Source: Hyphomicrobium sp. (GTDB taxonomy: Bacteria > Pseudomonadota > Alphaproteobacteria > Rhizobiales > Hyphomicrobiaceae). From it: a stretch of DNA of 46,097 nt. The translations under genes and the position numbers were made by a program. Under the pieces are notes generated by a model, which had not been told where the DNA came from, ran no database searches, and saw nothing but the letters and a program-made list of their open reading frames with translations. The DNA lies in the NCBI GenBank assembly GCA_002928395.1, contig PEQZ01000007.1, positions 1 through 46,097 of the forward strand. The letters are read 5' to 3'. Below, one piece after another: positions 9,330 to 17,911 of this stretch; the stretch's first letter is position 1; every line of letters begins with the position of its first letter.

Positions 9330-10127
9330 TCAGGGCGCAGCGGCCCCAGGCGCAGCCCCAACCCCTGGCGGAGCCGCGGGGCTAGGTGCGGCTGACCCGC
9401 CGCCGCCCGAAGACAGGCCGGTGAACTTGGTCCAAACCGCGGTTCGCCGTTCGCCGGCCCTATCGCCATCTTCCTGCGGGACTTGCAGGTCACGGGAGGT
9501 GACGACCGACATCGCCAGATTTCGCTGCGTCGCGCAGCCGAAATTGGTATGCGGCAGCCGCTCCCGGTTCGGCCCCAGGTCTTCCGACCAGTCACCGCAT
9601 TGCGGGGCAACCGCCACCGGCCGCTCGTAGGCTAGCCGGATCGCCGGCCCATAGCGCGTATCCGCCGGCGCGCGCGCGTTCGCCACGGATTCGGGCGGCA
9701 GTCCCGCCCCGCGCACAATGTCCTCGACCTGCCGCACCGAGCGCGACGCCGAAAGAGCCCCCCGCGCGGAGCCGGGAGCGGCAACCATCAACCGGCCGGT
9801 ACCTTCGACCTTGAAACGGTCGACGAAGCGGATGATGTCAGTCTGCTGGTTGTTCGAGAGCCCGCCGCCGTCGGGCACGATCTCGACGTACAGCGCCTCG
9901 GTGCGCGACGAGAAAGCGATCGGATGGCGCTTCTCCGGATCGCTGAGAAGGGCCGCTGTCTGATTGTCGAGCCCCCAGTGATCGCGGCACCCACCAAGTC
10001 CAAGAACTAGGAGGGCTATGGCCGCAGGACCCAGTCGCCGGGACTTGGGACCGAATGGGTGCGCGCTGCGGACCTTGGATCGCCGGGCAATTGTCATTGT
10101 GCTGCTCATGGTGCTGCGCGCGCTCAT
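9330..10127 (-). CDS. cpaD: CpaD-like Tad/Flp pilus lipoprotein
   Basis: A 265-residue secreted lipoprotein. A basic N-terminus precedes a hydrophobic stretch ending in the lipobox LGGC (Cys at about residue 46). The mature part has the CpaD features: a peptidoglycan-binding-like core around IIRFVDRFKVEGTGRLMVAAPGSA, and a late segment GPNRERLPHTNFGCATQRNLAM that matches the conserved NFGCATQ.NLA motif of CpaD. The C-terminus is a Gly/Ala/Pro-rich tail. The ATG at 10127 overlaps the cpaC stop by four bases. CpaD is thought to stabilise or position the CpaC secretin. The reading frame extends far upstream, but that part overlaps cpaC and is not coding. Confidence 0.88.
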   Translation of the reverse strand: MSARSTMSSTMTIARRSKVRSAHPFGPKSRRLGPAAIALLVLGLGGCRDHWGLDNQTAALLSDPEKRHPIAFSSRTEALYVEIVPDGGGLSNNQQTDIIRFVDRFKVEGTGRLMVAAPGSARGALSASRSVRQVEDIVRGAGLPPESVANARAPADTRYGPAIRLAYERPVAVAPQCGDWSEDLGPNRERLPHTNFGCATQRNLAMSVVTSRDLQVPQEDGDRAGERRTAVWTKFTGLSSGGGGSAAPSPAAPPGVGAAPGAAAP

Positions 10128-11644
10128 CCTTTCACTCCCGGATAATCGACGATGAAGCCGTAATCGCCCTGATAGCGGCTCCGGTCGGCCGGTGTTCCGT
10201 GGCCGTAGACGCGGTTGATGTGGCCGAAGAAGAGCTCTTTCAATTCGCTTGACGGCAAGTAGCCGTCGTCGGGCTTGGCGAGATCCCGTTTGGCCGCGTG
10301 CGAGGCGATGTAAGGCGTCACGAGAATGACCAACTCCGTCTCGTTCTTCTGGTAATCGTTCGAGCGGAACAGTGCCCCCAGAATGGGCAGCGACTTGAGT
10401 CCCGGAACACCCTCGACGTTCTGCCTCGTCGAATCCGAAAGCAGCCCGGCCATGGCCAGCGTGCCTCCTGACGGGATCTCGAGCGTGGTCTCGGCACGGC
10501 GCACCTTGAGACCGGGCAGGGAAATGCTGCCGATCGTGATGGCGCCATCGGACGACAGCTCGCTGACCTCGGCGGATATGGTCAGGCTGATCTTGCCTTC
10601 CGACAGCACGACCGGCTTGAACGAGATGTTGACGCCGAACGGCTTCCATTCGACCGTGATGGTGTTGTTCTGCTGTGCAATCGGCACCGGGAACTCGCCA
10701 CCCGCCAAGAATTTCGCCGTTTCGCCTGAGATCGCGGTCAGGTTGGGCTCGGCCAGCGTACGGATGACGCCGCTGCGCTCGAGCGACTGGATCAACGCGC
10801 TGACGCTTTGATTGCCATTACTAAATCCGGGCTGGAAGGCCGAACCTGCCGTGACCACGGGGACGCCCGTCGCCGTGGCGGCCGCGGTGGCGGATGGAAC
10901 CAGGCCGCTGGTGACGGGAAAGGCGTTGCGGACGACCTGCGCGAAGGTGAAATCGCCCGCGCTGAGCACGGCCCTCGGAATGTCCACACCGATGCGACGC
11001 AGCCCATCCCGCTGCATTTCGGCGACCTGAACCTTCAGCAGCACCTGTTCCTTGCTCGCCGTGTTCAACATGTTGACCACGGTGTTCTTACCTTTGACGA
11101 ACCTTTGCGCCAGCTCGCCTGCGCGGGACGCGTCGATGGGCGTGATGACCGAGCCTGAAAGGATGATGTTCTCGCCCATCATCTCTGCATCGACCTTGGA
11201 CCCCGGCAGCAGCCGCGCGATGGTATCGCGAAGTGCACCGAGATCGCGGGCGACCGTCACTTCGAGGAACAGCACCTTTTGGCCATCGGGACCGACAAAG
11301 AAGGCGTTAGCCTCGCCCGTCGCCTTGGCCAGGATGTAGACCTGCCGCGAGGTCTGGACGACGGCGTCGATCACCTCCGGGTTCGACACCAGCACATTCT
11401 GCAGATCGACCGGAACCTCGACGATCATCGATTTGTCGGCGCCCAGCGTCACCTTGCGGGTCGCTGGCAGCGCGCTGCCGCCAGGGATCTTGAGGACCGA
11501 CTTGTGGGTTGGGTCGAAATCGGATGCCGCGGCCTCGCGCCTGACTTGTGCGTCTACCTTGTTCGCCGGAAGTCCGACAAGAACCGCGAGTGCCGCAAGG
11601 CATAAACCAAGATGCGCCGATGCGCGAACTTTCTGCGTCCACAT
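10124..11644 (-). CDS. cpaC: CpaC/RcpA-type secretin of Tad/Flp pilus
   Basis: Outer-membrane secretin forming the exit pore for Flp-type pili. From the chosen ATG the protein has about 506 residues: a signal peptide (cut near VDAQ), the N-terminal pilus-formation domain (IVEVPVDLQNVLVSNPEVIDA), a BON-like segment (about residues 150-200) and the secretin core. The core includes VSALIQSLERSGVIRTLAEPNL, GGEFPVPIAQ and the closing motif LPILGALFRS with a later TELVILVTPYI. Upstream in-frame starts at 11662 and 11767 have no better ribosome binding site and would spoil the signal peptide. It forms a two-gene unit with cpaD. The cpaB gene that usually precedes it is not here. Confidence 0.93.
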   Translation of the reverse strand: MWTQKVRASAHLGLCLAALAVLVGLPANKVDAQVRREAAASDFDPTHKSVLKIPGGSALPATRKVTLGADKSMIVEVPVDLQNVLVSNPEVIDAVVQTSRQVYILAKATGEANAFFVGPDGQKVLFLEVTVARDLGALRDTIARLLPGSKVDAEMMGENIILSGSVITPIDASRAGELAQRFVKGKNTVVNMLNTASKEQVLLKVQVAEMQRDGLRRIGVDIPRAVLSAGDFTFAQVVRNAFPVTSGLVPSATAAATATGVPVVTAGSAFQPGFSNGNQSVSALIQSLERSGVIRTLAEPNLTAISGETAKFLAGGEFPVPIAQQNNTITVEWKPFGVNISFKPVVLSEGKISLTISAEVSELSSDGAITIGSISLPGLKVRRAETTLEIPSGGTLAMAGLLSDSTRQNVEGVPGLKSLPILGALFRSNDYQKNETELVILVTPYIASHAAKRDLAKPDDGYLPSSELKELFFGHINRVYGHGTPADRSRYQGDYGFIVDYPGVKG

Positions 11645-12045
11645 GATACTGGAACCCTGCATTTGACTGGCCCGGACTGGACCGGCAAGGGCGCCGCGAA
11701 CGCGATGACAAGCGGGCACCGTACACGTTGGTTTTGGCAACGCGCACAAACTGCGATCGCGGCACAATCGCGGCTTTCGGGGCGTGCTTCCAGCGCGGCG
11801 TCAGGTAAACCGTGACACAATCAGCAGGCGCCCACAGGTTGCCCACAGGTTCGGTGCCGTGCGGAACAGATCAAGAGACCCCGTCGGCCATGGCGGGCTG
11901 CAAACAACGACCACGGAATTCAATGACTTGGTTAGAGATGGTCTGGCACGCGTGGGCTGCCGCCACCCGATCCTGTGGGGCGGTCACGGCACTGGGGAAA
12001 AACTTGGCGCGGCACCGGGTCCGCCGCGCCCTGGTCCATCCGGGC
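11645..12045. other. Intergenic region between tadG-like gene and cpaC
   Basis: About 400 bases without a supported gene. The short ORFs in this interval are Arg/Ala-rich frames with no ribosome binding site. It probably holds the cpaC-cpaD promoter. A direct repeat CCCACAGGTT occurs twice close together near 11831-11850. No terminator or RNA gene was recognised. Confidence 0.4.
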
Positions 12046-13698
12046 CTATTCCGCAATTCTCAACTGCGAGATCTGCCGGCCAATGTTCTGGAACGACTGC
12101 AGCAGTGCGTCGCCGTCGCCGGCCGTAAAGAATTGATCTCGGGTGGTGGCACATCCCCTGAGCAATGTTTGCGTCGTCGGATTGCTTTCTAGGCGGAAAG
12201 CTACCGTGAAAATGGTGATCCCCTGCTGCTTGGCCGCAGCGCAGGCTGCCGTGAGCTTGGCGTTGAGCGCCTCACCATAGCCCGCCTGCGTATAGGTGGT
12301 CCCGAGACGGCCCTTGGCGGCATAGCCGTGGGCGGCATACACCGACCTGTTGTGGTTCGACGTCGACGACAGGAAGTTCTCGCCGTCGGTCATCACGATC
12401 ATGAACTTGCGGTTGTCGCCTTGCCCCGGTTCACGGCCCTCGGCGAACGGCTCGCCGGGGGACAGCACACGCAATCCCCACATGACGCCCTCGCCGATAT
12501 TGGTGTTGCCGCTGGCCCCCATGGCCGATATGGCGTCGAGCACGTCCTGCTTGGTCGAGTTGAGCGGCAGGACTGGCGCCGTCGTGCAACCGGAGTTGGG
12601 ACCGGTGTCATCCGACGGCGTTGCCGCCTGATACTTGCATGTCCGCGATTGGGCCTCGGCGACACTGATGGGGGCGGGAGCGTAGGCCGTGCAGGAGTTT
12701 CTCCTCTTGTTGAACCTGGTGCAGATCTGCTCGCCGGCCGGACAGTTGCCGCCAAAGTCGGAGATGTAGTTGTTCGGATAGTTGGGCTGGCCGGCGGCAG
12801 ATGCGTTGCTGTCGTCGGGTTCATCGGGGGCGAACATCGGCACAAACAGGCTTTCAGGGACGCCCGGAACCGGAGGCTGGTCGGAGGTATCGTAGCCGCC
12901 CGGCCGGGTCTCGACGCAGCCTTTCCAGGCGACGTTCATGTCGTCGAAAAGCGAAAACCGGCTGCGGTTCTCGGAAAAGTTCTGGGAGTGGATGGGCGAC
13001 TGGCCGTTATTGTCGATCCAGGCGGCGCCGCGATTCCCGGGGCCGATATTGACGGACGCGGCGAATGGCACGAGCCCGACCTTGACCCGATCGGTGCCCT
13101 CGGCGCCGGTGAACATCGCACTCGAGAGATTTTTGGCGGCGACCTTGAGATCCTCGATGTAGGTGCCGTTGACCGACCCGGAGCTTCCTCCCATGGAGCC
13201 CGAATTGTCGAGAACCATGGCGATCTCCACTGTCCCTGTCCCGCGCACGACTTTGGAGCGGGTGGAAATGTCGATGGTTTTCTGGCCGTAATCCTTGATC
13301 TTGAGCAGCTTGGTTTTCAGCGCCGTACCAGCCGTCGCTTCGATCTCGCCTTTGTCGGCATCGTAGCTCGTGGACTTTAGAGTGCTGCCGCCGACAGCCG
13401 TGCGGTTCGCGGTGTAGAAGGCCTCCACCGTCGCGACCACCATGGTCTCGTGCTCAGGACTGCTGATTTGCGCGGAGCCGGCGAGCGTGGCCGCGTCGAG
13501 CGCAAGCTGCTCGCGTTGGGACTCGGCGACCGCGAGCCCGTAGTCGACAGCCACTGCCGCGGCCATCAGAAAGCCGGTGAATGTTCCCGCCCACAGCAAT
13601 GCGGTAACCCCGCGCTGGTCATGCCGAAAGCGGACGAGCAGGCCGGTGGTGGACGACGAAGACATATCGGACTTCTGGCGGCAGTGCGCAGCAGGCAT
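12046..13698 (-). CDS. tadG: TadG-like pilus assembly protein with VWA domain
   Basis: A 550-residue envelope protein. The N-terminus contains the TadE/TadG-type start (FRHDQRGVTALLWAGTFTGFL), a single membrane helix that is a prepilin-like anchor, followed by LALDAATLAGSAQ, a TadG hallmark. A von Willebrand A domain begins around residue 155 with the metal site DNSGSMGGSSG, and MIVMTDGEN follows near residue 435. The domain is interrupted by a Cys- and Pro-rich insertion of about 150 residues. The ATG at 13698 has AAGGAG eight bases upstream. TadG-like proteins are accessory proteins of Flp pilus systems; this one lies about 400 bases upstream of cpaC on the same strand. Confidence 0.85.
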   Translation of the reverse strand: MPAAHCRQKSDMSSSSTTGLLVRFRHDQRGVTALLWAGTFTGFLMAAAVAVDYGLAVAESQREQLALDAATLAGSAQISSPEHETMVVATVEAFYTANRTAVGGSTLKSTSYDADKGEIEATAGTALKTKLLKIKDYGQKTIDISTRSKVVRGTGTVEIAMVLDNSGSMGGSSGSVNGTYIEDLKVAAKNLSSAMFTGAEGTDRVKVGLVPFAASVNIGPGNRGAAWIDNNGQSPIHSQNFSENRSRFSLFDDMNVAWKGCVETRPGGYDTSDQPPVPGVPESLFVPMFAPDEPDDSNASAAGQPNYPNNYISDFGGNCPAGEQICTRFNKRRNSCTAYAPAPISVAEAQSRTCKYQAATPSDDTGPNSGCTTAPVLPLNSTKQDVLDAISAMGASGNTNIGEGVMWGLRVLSPGEPFAEGREPGQGDNRKFMIVMTDGENFLSSTSNHNRSVYAAHGYAAKGRLGTTYTQAGYGEALNAKLTAACAAAKQQGITIFTVAFRLESNPTTQTLLRGCATTRDQFFTAGDGDALLQSFQNIGRQISQLRIAE

Positions 13699-13887
13699 GA
13701 ACCAACTCCTTTAACGGAAGGTTGCAAAAGCCTACGCAATCCGCACTGACACCCCGTAAACAGCGAACGATAAAGTTTAATCAAATTCGCCTCGGATTTT
13801 CTCTGACCTGCCGGACGAGTTGCATGACCGGCGCAACACCGTGCATGGTACGGTGCCCTTGACCCTCCTTGTTCACCCGATACACCC

Positions 13888-15477
13888 ATGTCAAAAACCG
13901 CGGCCTTTGATCCGATTTCAGCCCGAACCACCCTGTTTGCAGCCTTGCTGGATGCCAAAAGGCGGCATGGTGCGGCCAAGGTCGTCCTCGAGGATGCCGA
14001 ACGGCAGACCCTCACCTACGGCAGGCTCGTGCTCGGCAGCCTCGTACTCGGCGGCAAACTCGCCGGCCTCACACGGCCCGGACAGGCCGTGGGCGTGCTG
14101 CTGCCAAACGTCAACGGCCTGGCGGTGACGGTGTTTGGCCTCAACGCCTACGGCCGCGTCGCCGCCATGCTCAACTTCACGGCCGGCGTCCGCAACTTGA
14201 TTTCGGCGGTCAAGACGGGCCTTGTCGAGACGGTCGTCACCTCGCGCCGCTTCATCGAGACGGCCAATCTCGGCGACGTCGTCTCAGCCCTTGCCGCGAC
14301 CGAAATCAGCCCCGGCAAACACGTCAAGATCGTCTACCTCGAGCAGGTGCGGACCTCGATCGGTGCCTTGGACAAGTTATCCGGAGCCGCGAGGTCGGCA
14401 TTGGCGGGCATGCTGTTCGCCGACGCGGCATCCCGCGCCGACAAGACTGCGGTCATTCTCTACACCTCCGGCACCGAAGGCAGCCCGAAAGGTGTCGCGC
14501 TCACAAACACCAACCTGGTTTCGAATGCCCGGCAGATCTACGCCCACGCTGCCGGCATGCTCTCGCCGGCCGACACCGTGATGAACCCGCTGCCGATGTT
14601 CCATTCGTTCGGCCTGACGGCAGCCACACTCATGCCGGTCCTCAACGGCCTGAAAACCGTTCTCTACCCGAGCCCCTTGCACTACAAGCAGGTGCCGAAA
14701 CTGATCGGTGATACCAAGGCCACCGTGCTGTTCGCCACCGACACGTTTCTGCAAGGCTATGGCCGCGCAGCCAACGACGGCGAGTTGAATTCCGTCCGGT
14801 TTGTCATCGCCGGCGCCGAGCGCGTGAAGGACGCCACCCGCGCGATGTGGAGCAAGACCGGAACAACGATCCTCGAAGGTTATGGCGCAACCGAATGCTC
14901 GCCTGTGCTCGCCTGCAATCTGCCGTCGGGCAACCGGCCCGGTTCGGTGGGACGGCTCATTCCCGGTATCGAACCGCGGCTCCATCCCGTGGAGGGCATC
15001 ACCGAAGGAGGCAAGCTGGTCGTGCGCGGACCCAACGTGATGGCAGGATACATCCTGGCCGAGCGGCCCGGGGTGCTGGTGAAGCCGGAGGGCGGCTGGC
15101 ATGACACCGGCGACATCGTGACCATCGACGACGGCTTCGTCACCATCCGCGGCCGCGCCAAGCGCTTTGCCAAAATCGCCGGTGAAATGGTCTCGCTGGC
15201 GGCCGTCGAAATGCTGGCCCAGGATGTCTGGCCGGACCATCAGCACGTCGTCATCCCGCTGCCGGACCCGAAGAAGGGGGAACAATTGGTGCTGGTGACC
15301 GATAACCCGCTCGCCCAGCGCGGCGAACTGCTGGCACATGCGCAGGCTGAAGGCGTACCGGAACTCTGGGTGCCGCGCTCAATCCAGATCGTCGAACAGA
15401 TCCCGGTGCTTGGCTCGGGCAAGGTCGATTTGGCCGCGACCCACGCGCTTGCTCGCCAGACGAGGCCAACGCCTTGA
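13888..15477 (+). CDS. AMP-dependent acyl ligase (acyl-CoA / acyl-ACP synthetase type)
   Basis: A 529-residue ANL-superfamily enzyme that activates a carboxylic acid as acyl-adenylate and transfers it to a thiol such as CoA or ACP. Visible motifs are the P-loop ILYTSGTEGSPKGVALT (about residue 190), the aromatic-substrate loop PMFHSFGLT, the adenine-binding GYGATECSP (about residue 332), the hinge-region DTGDIVTIDDGFVTIRGRAKRF, and the late catalytic Lys region PVLGSGKVDL. The shape (GETMVSLAAVE-like segment, short C-terminal domain) recalls the acyl-ACP ligase half of E. coli Aas. It overlaps the downstream permease gene, reminiscent of the aas-lplT pairing of enterobacteria. Substrate is unknown. 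Confidence 0.85.
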   Translation: MSKTAAFDPISARTTLFAALLDAKRRHGAAKVVLEDAERQTLTYGRLVLGSLVLGGKLAGLTRPGQAVGVLLPNVNGLAVTVFGLNAYGRVAAMLNFTAGVRNLISAVKTGLVETVVTSRRFIETANLGDVVSALAATEISPGKHVKIVYLEQVRTSIGALDKLSGAARSALAGMLFADAASRADKTAVILYTSGTEGSPKGVALTNTNLVSNARQIYAHAAGMLSPADTVMNPLPMFHSFGLTAATLMPVLNGLKTVLYPSPLHYKQVPKLIGDTKATVLFATDTFLQGYGRAANDGELNSVRFVIAGAERVKDATRAMWSKTGTTILEGYGATECSPVLACNLPSGNRPGSVGRLIPGIEPRLHPVEGITEGGKLVVRGPNVMAGYILAERPGVLVKPEGGWHDTGDIVTIDDGFVTIRGRAKRFAKIAGEMVSLAAVEMLAQDVWPDHQHVVIPLPDPKKGEQLVLVTDNPLAQRGELLAHAQAEGVPELWVPRSIQIVEQIPVLGSGKVDLAATHALARQTRPTP

Positions 15478-16982
15478 CGATCGGCGTCACTCCGGACAAC
15501 GACCCACCGTCGACGGTCGCTTTCGTTCGGGAACGGTTGCACGCCGCACTGGTGGCACCCGTGCGTGCCTTCCGCTGGGCTTATCTGCCTCTGCTGATGA
15601 TCTATTTCGCCTACGGAGCGCTTGGCATCACGGCCATCGCCGACAGCTTCTGGGTCAAGAATGGTCTGACGCTCAGCGCGGCGCAGCTGGCACAGATCGG
15701 TGTCTGGCTGACGCTGCCTTGGACCATCAAGATGGTGTTCGGCGAACTCGTCGACACCGTGCCCGTGTTCGGCTCCCGGCGGCGCATCTACGTGTTGATC
15801 GGGGCGGCACTCGTGGCCACGAGCCTATTGATACTGGCCGGCGCCGCGGCCAAGTTGATCACGTTCGCCAAGCCCGAAACGATCTACTTCATAGCCTCGT
15901 TGATGACCGTCATCGGTGTCGTGCTGCAGGATGTCGTGGCGGATGCCATGAGCACCGAGGTGGTGCCGCACTTTGACGACGACGGCAACCCGCGGGAGCA
16001 GGTGGAGATCGACCGCGACCTCGGCATGGTGCAGGTGCTCGGCCGCCTGTCACTTTCGCTCGGCGTCTTCCTGACGGCGGGGCTCGCCGGCTGGCTTGCG
16101 CAGTCGCTGCCCTATTCGACCGTATTCCTGATCGGTCTCCTGGTGCCGCTCATTTCGGTGACCGGCGCACTGACCGTGAGGCTCGAACCAGGCGAAAGCC
16201 GGCCGACGGACTGGCGCATCCTGGGCGGTGGCTTGCTGTTCGGCGCGACCGTCGTGATCCTTGGCGTTTCTGACGCGCTGTTCAAGGAGGAGATCGTCTT
16301 CATGATCTCGATGGCGGTGGTGATCGTGATGCTCGCCCGGATCACATCTGAGATCGATGCCGTCACCAAGCAGCGAATCATCTTAGCCGCCATCCTGATT
16401 TTTGCGTTCCGGGCAACGCCGAGCGTGGGCTCGGGTTTCCAGTGGTATTCGATCGACAGGCTCGGGTTCGACGAGGCGTTCTTCGGCACGCTCGGCCAGT
16501 TCGGAGCGTTGATTGCGCTGTTGGCCACCTGGCTGTTCGCCGACGCCATCACCCGCCAACCGGTGGCCCGGGTTCTGTTCTGGCTGACGGTGCTCGGAAC
16601 CGTGCTGGCCATCCCCGGCCTGCTCCTGGTGTTCGACGTCCACCATTGGACCGAGCGGATGTTCGGGGTCGGCGCTCGCGCCATAGCGGTGATCGACACT
16701 GCCGCGACGTCGCCGTTCGCCCAGCTCGGCATCATCCCCCTGCTCACGCTGACGGCGATCTACGCGCCCCGCGATCATCGGGCCACATGGTTCGCGCTGA
16801 TGGGTTCGTTGATGAACCTTGCCCTGGTTGCCGGCCAGTTGCTGACAAAGTACCTGAACGAGATCTATGTCGTGGAACGCGGTTCCTATGGCCAATTGCC
16901 AGCGTTGGTCGTCGCGGTGGCCGTGATCGGATTAGTCCTCCCGCTCACCGCGATTCTGGGGCTGGGTCGTCGCGTTCGGTAG
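15474..16982 (+). CDS. Major facilitator superfamily permease, BT1-like
   Basis: A membrane transporter of up to 502 residues with about 12 hydrophobic helices from residue 38 on. The segment PWTIKMVFGELVDTVPVFGSRRRIYVLIGA (about residues 82-111) places the MFS loop-2/3 motif in the form seen in folate-biopterin (BT1) type carriers. DVVADAMSTEVV follows in helix 4-5, a further BT1-like feature. The frame opens at a TTG overlapping the stop of the acyl ligase by four bases. A later start before ATG-coded Met43 would cut into the first helix, so the TTG or another nearby non-ATG start is likely. Coupling to the ligase suggests the two act on one lipid or acid substrate. Confidence 0.8.
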   Translation: MTIGVTPDNDPPSTVAFVRERLHAALVAPVRAFRWAYLPLLMIYFAYGALGITAIADSFWVKNGLTLSAAQLAQIGVWLTLPWTIKMVFGELVDTVPVFGSRRRIYVLIGAALVATSLLILAGAAAKLITFAKPETIYFIASLMTVIGVVLQDVVADAMSTEVVPHFDDDGNPREQVEIDRDLGMVQVLGRLSLSLGVFLTAGLAGWLAQSLPYSTVFLIGLLVPLISVTGALTVRLEPGESRPTDWRILGGGLLFGATVVILGVSDALFKEEIVFMISMAVVIVMLARITSEIDAVTKQRIILAAILIFAFRATPSVGSGFQWYSIDRLGFDEAFFGTLGQFGALIALLATWLFADAITRQPVARVLFWLTVLGTVLAIPGLLLVFDVHHWTERMFGVGARAIAVIDTAATSPFAQLGIIPLLTLTAIYAPRDHRATWFALMGSLMNLALVAGQLLTKYLNEIYVVERGSYGQLPALVVAVAVIGLVLPLTAILGLGRRVR

Positions 16983-17398
16983 TGTTCAGATCCAAACATC
17001 TGCTTCCGTTCGCAGACCGCTCCAGAGCAAATGTCGGAACCATATCGGGAACCAGCAGCATACTGATTTCGCGTCTGCTTTTCCATCCGGCGTTGGCCAT
17101 CGAGGCGAATCGCGAGGGGGGCAATCGTCAGATGCGCTCCACGAGGCGGGACGACGCTCATCCGCATGCCGATCGTTGCGGCCAGGACACGCTTTGCCGA
17201 TCATATCGCTTCTACGTCATTGCCCGCCTTGACCTCTTGCCCGGATCAGCTCCAGTAGCCTTGGCCAAAACGCCTGATATTCGCCTCCACCCGGCCCGCA
17301 CTTCGCCCAGATGCTCCGCCATGGTGGTTGGCCGCCACCGCTCGGCAGCCGCATCCGCGGCCGGCACCGACAGACGACCCACGACACAGAGGAAGAGC
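16983..17398. other. Intergenic region after the MFS gene
   Basis: No gene is supported in this 416-base stretch. Open frames run through it on both strands (one continues from inside the permease gene and ends with the small protein at 17399), but they have Arg/Pro/His-rich compositions typical of non-coding frames in GC-rich DNA. The promoter of the small membrane protein is presumably near the right end. Confidence 0.4.
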
Positions 17399-17596
17399 AT
17401 GACGACCACGACGCCCGCCACCGAGATCAATCTGGGTTTGCGCCATCGTTCACCGGCCGCCTGGGCGATTCGGCAGGCCATTGTGGGTATCGCCATTCTC
17501 GCAGTCGTCGTAAGCGCCAGCGCGTGGCTTCTGCATTCCTCGATCGATCCAACCGCTGAGCTGCCGGCCGATACGACGCCGGCGCGGCAAGGCTGA
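17399..17596 (+). CDS. Small single-span membrane protein, 65 aa
   Basis: Unknown function. A polar N-terminus (residues 1-25, containing RHRSPAAWAIRQ) precedes one hydrophobic segment, AIVGIAILAVVVSASAWLL (about residues 27-45), and a short acidic/Pro-rich tail. The start is supported by an AGAGGAAGAG ribosome binding site directly before the ATG, which is why I prefer it to the longer frame running in from upstream. It stands alone, followed closely by two inverted-repeat elements. A minus-strand ORF opposite it also has a hydrophobic stretch, but lacks a ribosome binding site. Confidence 0.55.
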   Translation: MTTTTPATEINLGLRHRSPAAWAIRQAIVGIAILAVVVSASAWLLHSSIDPTAELPADTTPARQG

Positions 17597-17608
17597 TTTC
17601 ACTTCGGA

Positions 17609-17683
17609 CGAGTGGCCCGTCGCGCCAAAATCGCATCATGGCCGCGACCCGGTCCGATTTTGGCGCGACACAAGGGCCACTCG
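17609..17683. repeat. REP-like inverted repeat element, copy 1 (palindromic)
   Basis: A near-perfect hairpin. CGAGTGGCCC then GTCGCGCCAAAATCG on the left is matched by CGATTTTGGCGCGAC then GGGCCACTCG on the right, with a 5-base bulge and a central segment of about 20 bases around CATCATGGCCGCGACC. A second copy of about 60 bases, diverged at only a few positions, is found at 42900-42960. It is dispersed, intergenic and palindromic, which is the behaviour of REP/BIME or a miniature mobile element. It follows the stop of the small membrane gene by 12 bases. Confidence 0.75.
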
Positions 17684-17698
17684 ATAAATCAAAAGCGT

Positions 17699-17773
17699 AG
17701 TGTGGCGTTCATCGCGCCTGAGTTGACGACTACCCAGCCGCACCATCGGTCAACTCAGGCGCGACGCCACACT
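17699..17773. repeat. Second intergenic inverted repeat element
   Basis: A different palindrome 15 bases after the previous one. AGTGTGGCGT (17699-17708) and CGCGCCTGAGTTGAC (17713-17727) are exactly complementary to GTCAACTCAGGCGCG (17749-17763) and ACGCCACACT (17764-17773). Only a 4-base bulge in the left arm and a 21-base loop interrupt the 25-bp stem. The architecture (outer arm, bulge, inner arm) is like that of the element at 17609-17683 although the sequence differs. No T-run follows on either side, so it is not a standard terminator. Confidence 0.7.
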
Positions 17774-17890
17774 ATCCAGAACCATTGATTCTCGAGAAAA
17801 TTTGGCCCCATTGGCACACTTTCGGCTGAACAGCTGGCTAAAGGCCGGGTGGCGTGTTGTGTCGATTGACATGAAATAGGCGCCTGTTAG

Positions 17891-17911
17891 GCCTCTGGTT
17901 ATGCCAGAGGC
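17891..17911 (+). promoter_or_regulatory. Stem-loop enclosing the first possible ATG of the hydrolase gene
   Basis: GCCTCTGG (17891-17898) and CCAGAGGC (17904-17911) form a perfect 8-bp stem whose 5-base loop TTATG contains the ATG at 17901. Translation from that ATG would require opening the stem, so either the start is regulated, or the in-frame ATG at 17925 is the real start. Confidence 0.4.

Noticed and set aside
12328-13380. 350-codon plus-strand ORF opposite the tadG-like gene
   Set aside because: Shadow of a gene with clear VWA and TadG motifs; Gly/Val/Arg-rich, no ribosome binding site.
14377-15339. 320-codon minus-strand ORF opposite the acyl ligase
   Set aside because: Antisense to an intact ANL enzyme; His/Gln/Arg-rich without recognisable features.
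17212-17496. Minus-strand ORF with a hydrophobic segment opposite the small membrane protein
   Set aside because: No ribosome binding site and poor flanking composition; the plus-strand ORF has a good site and a more natural sequence.
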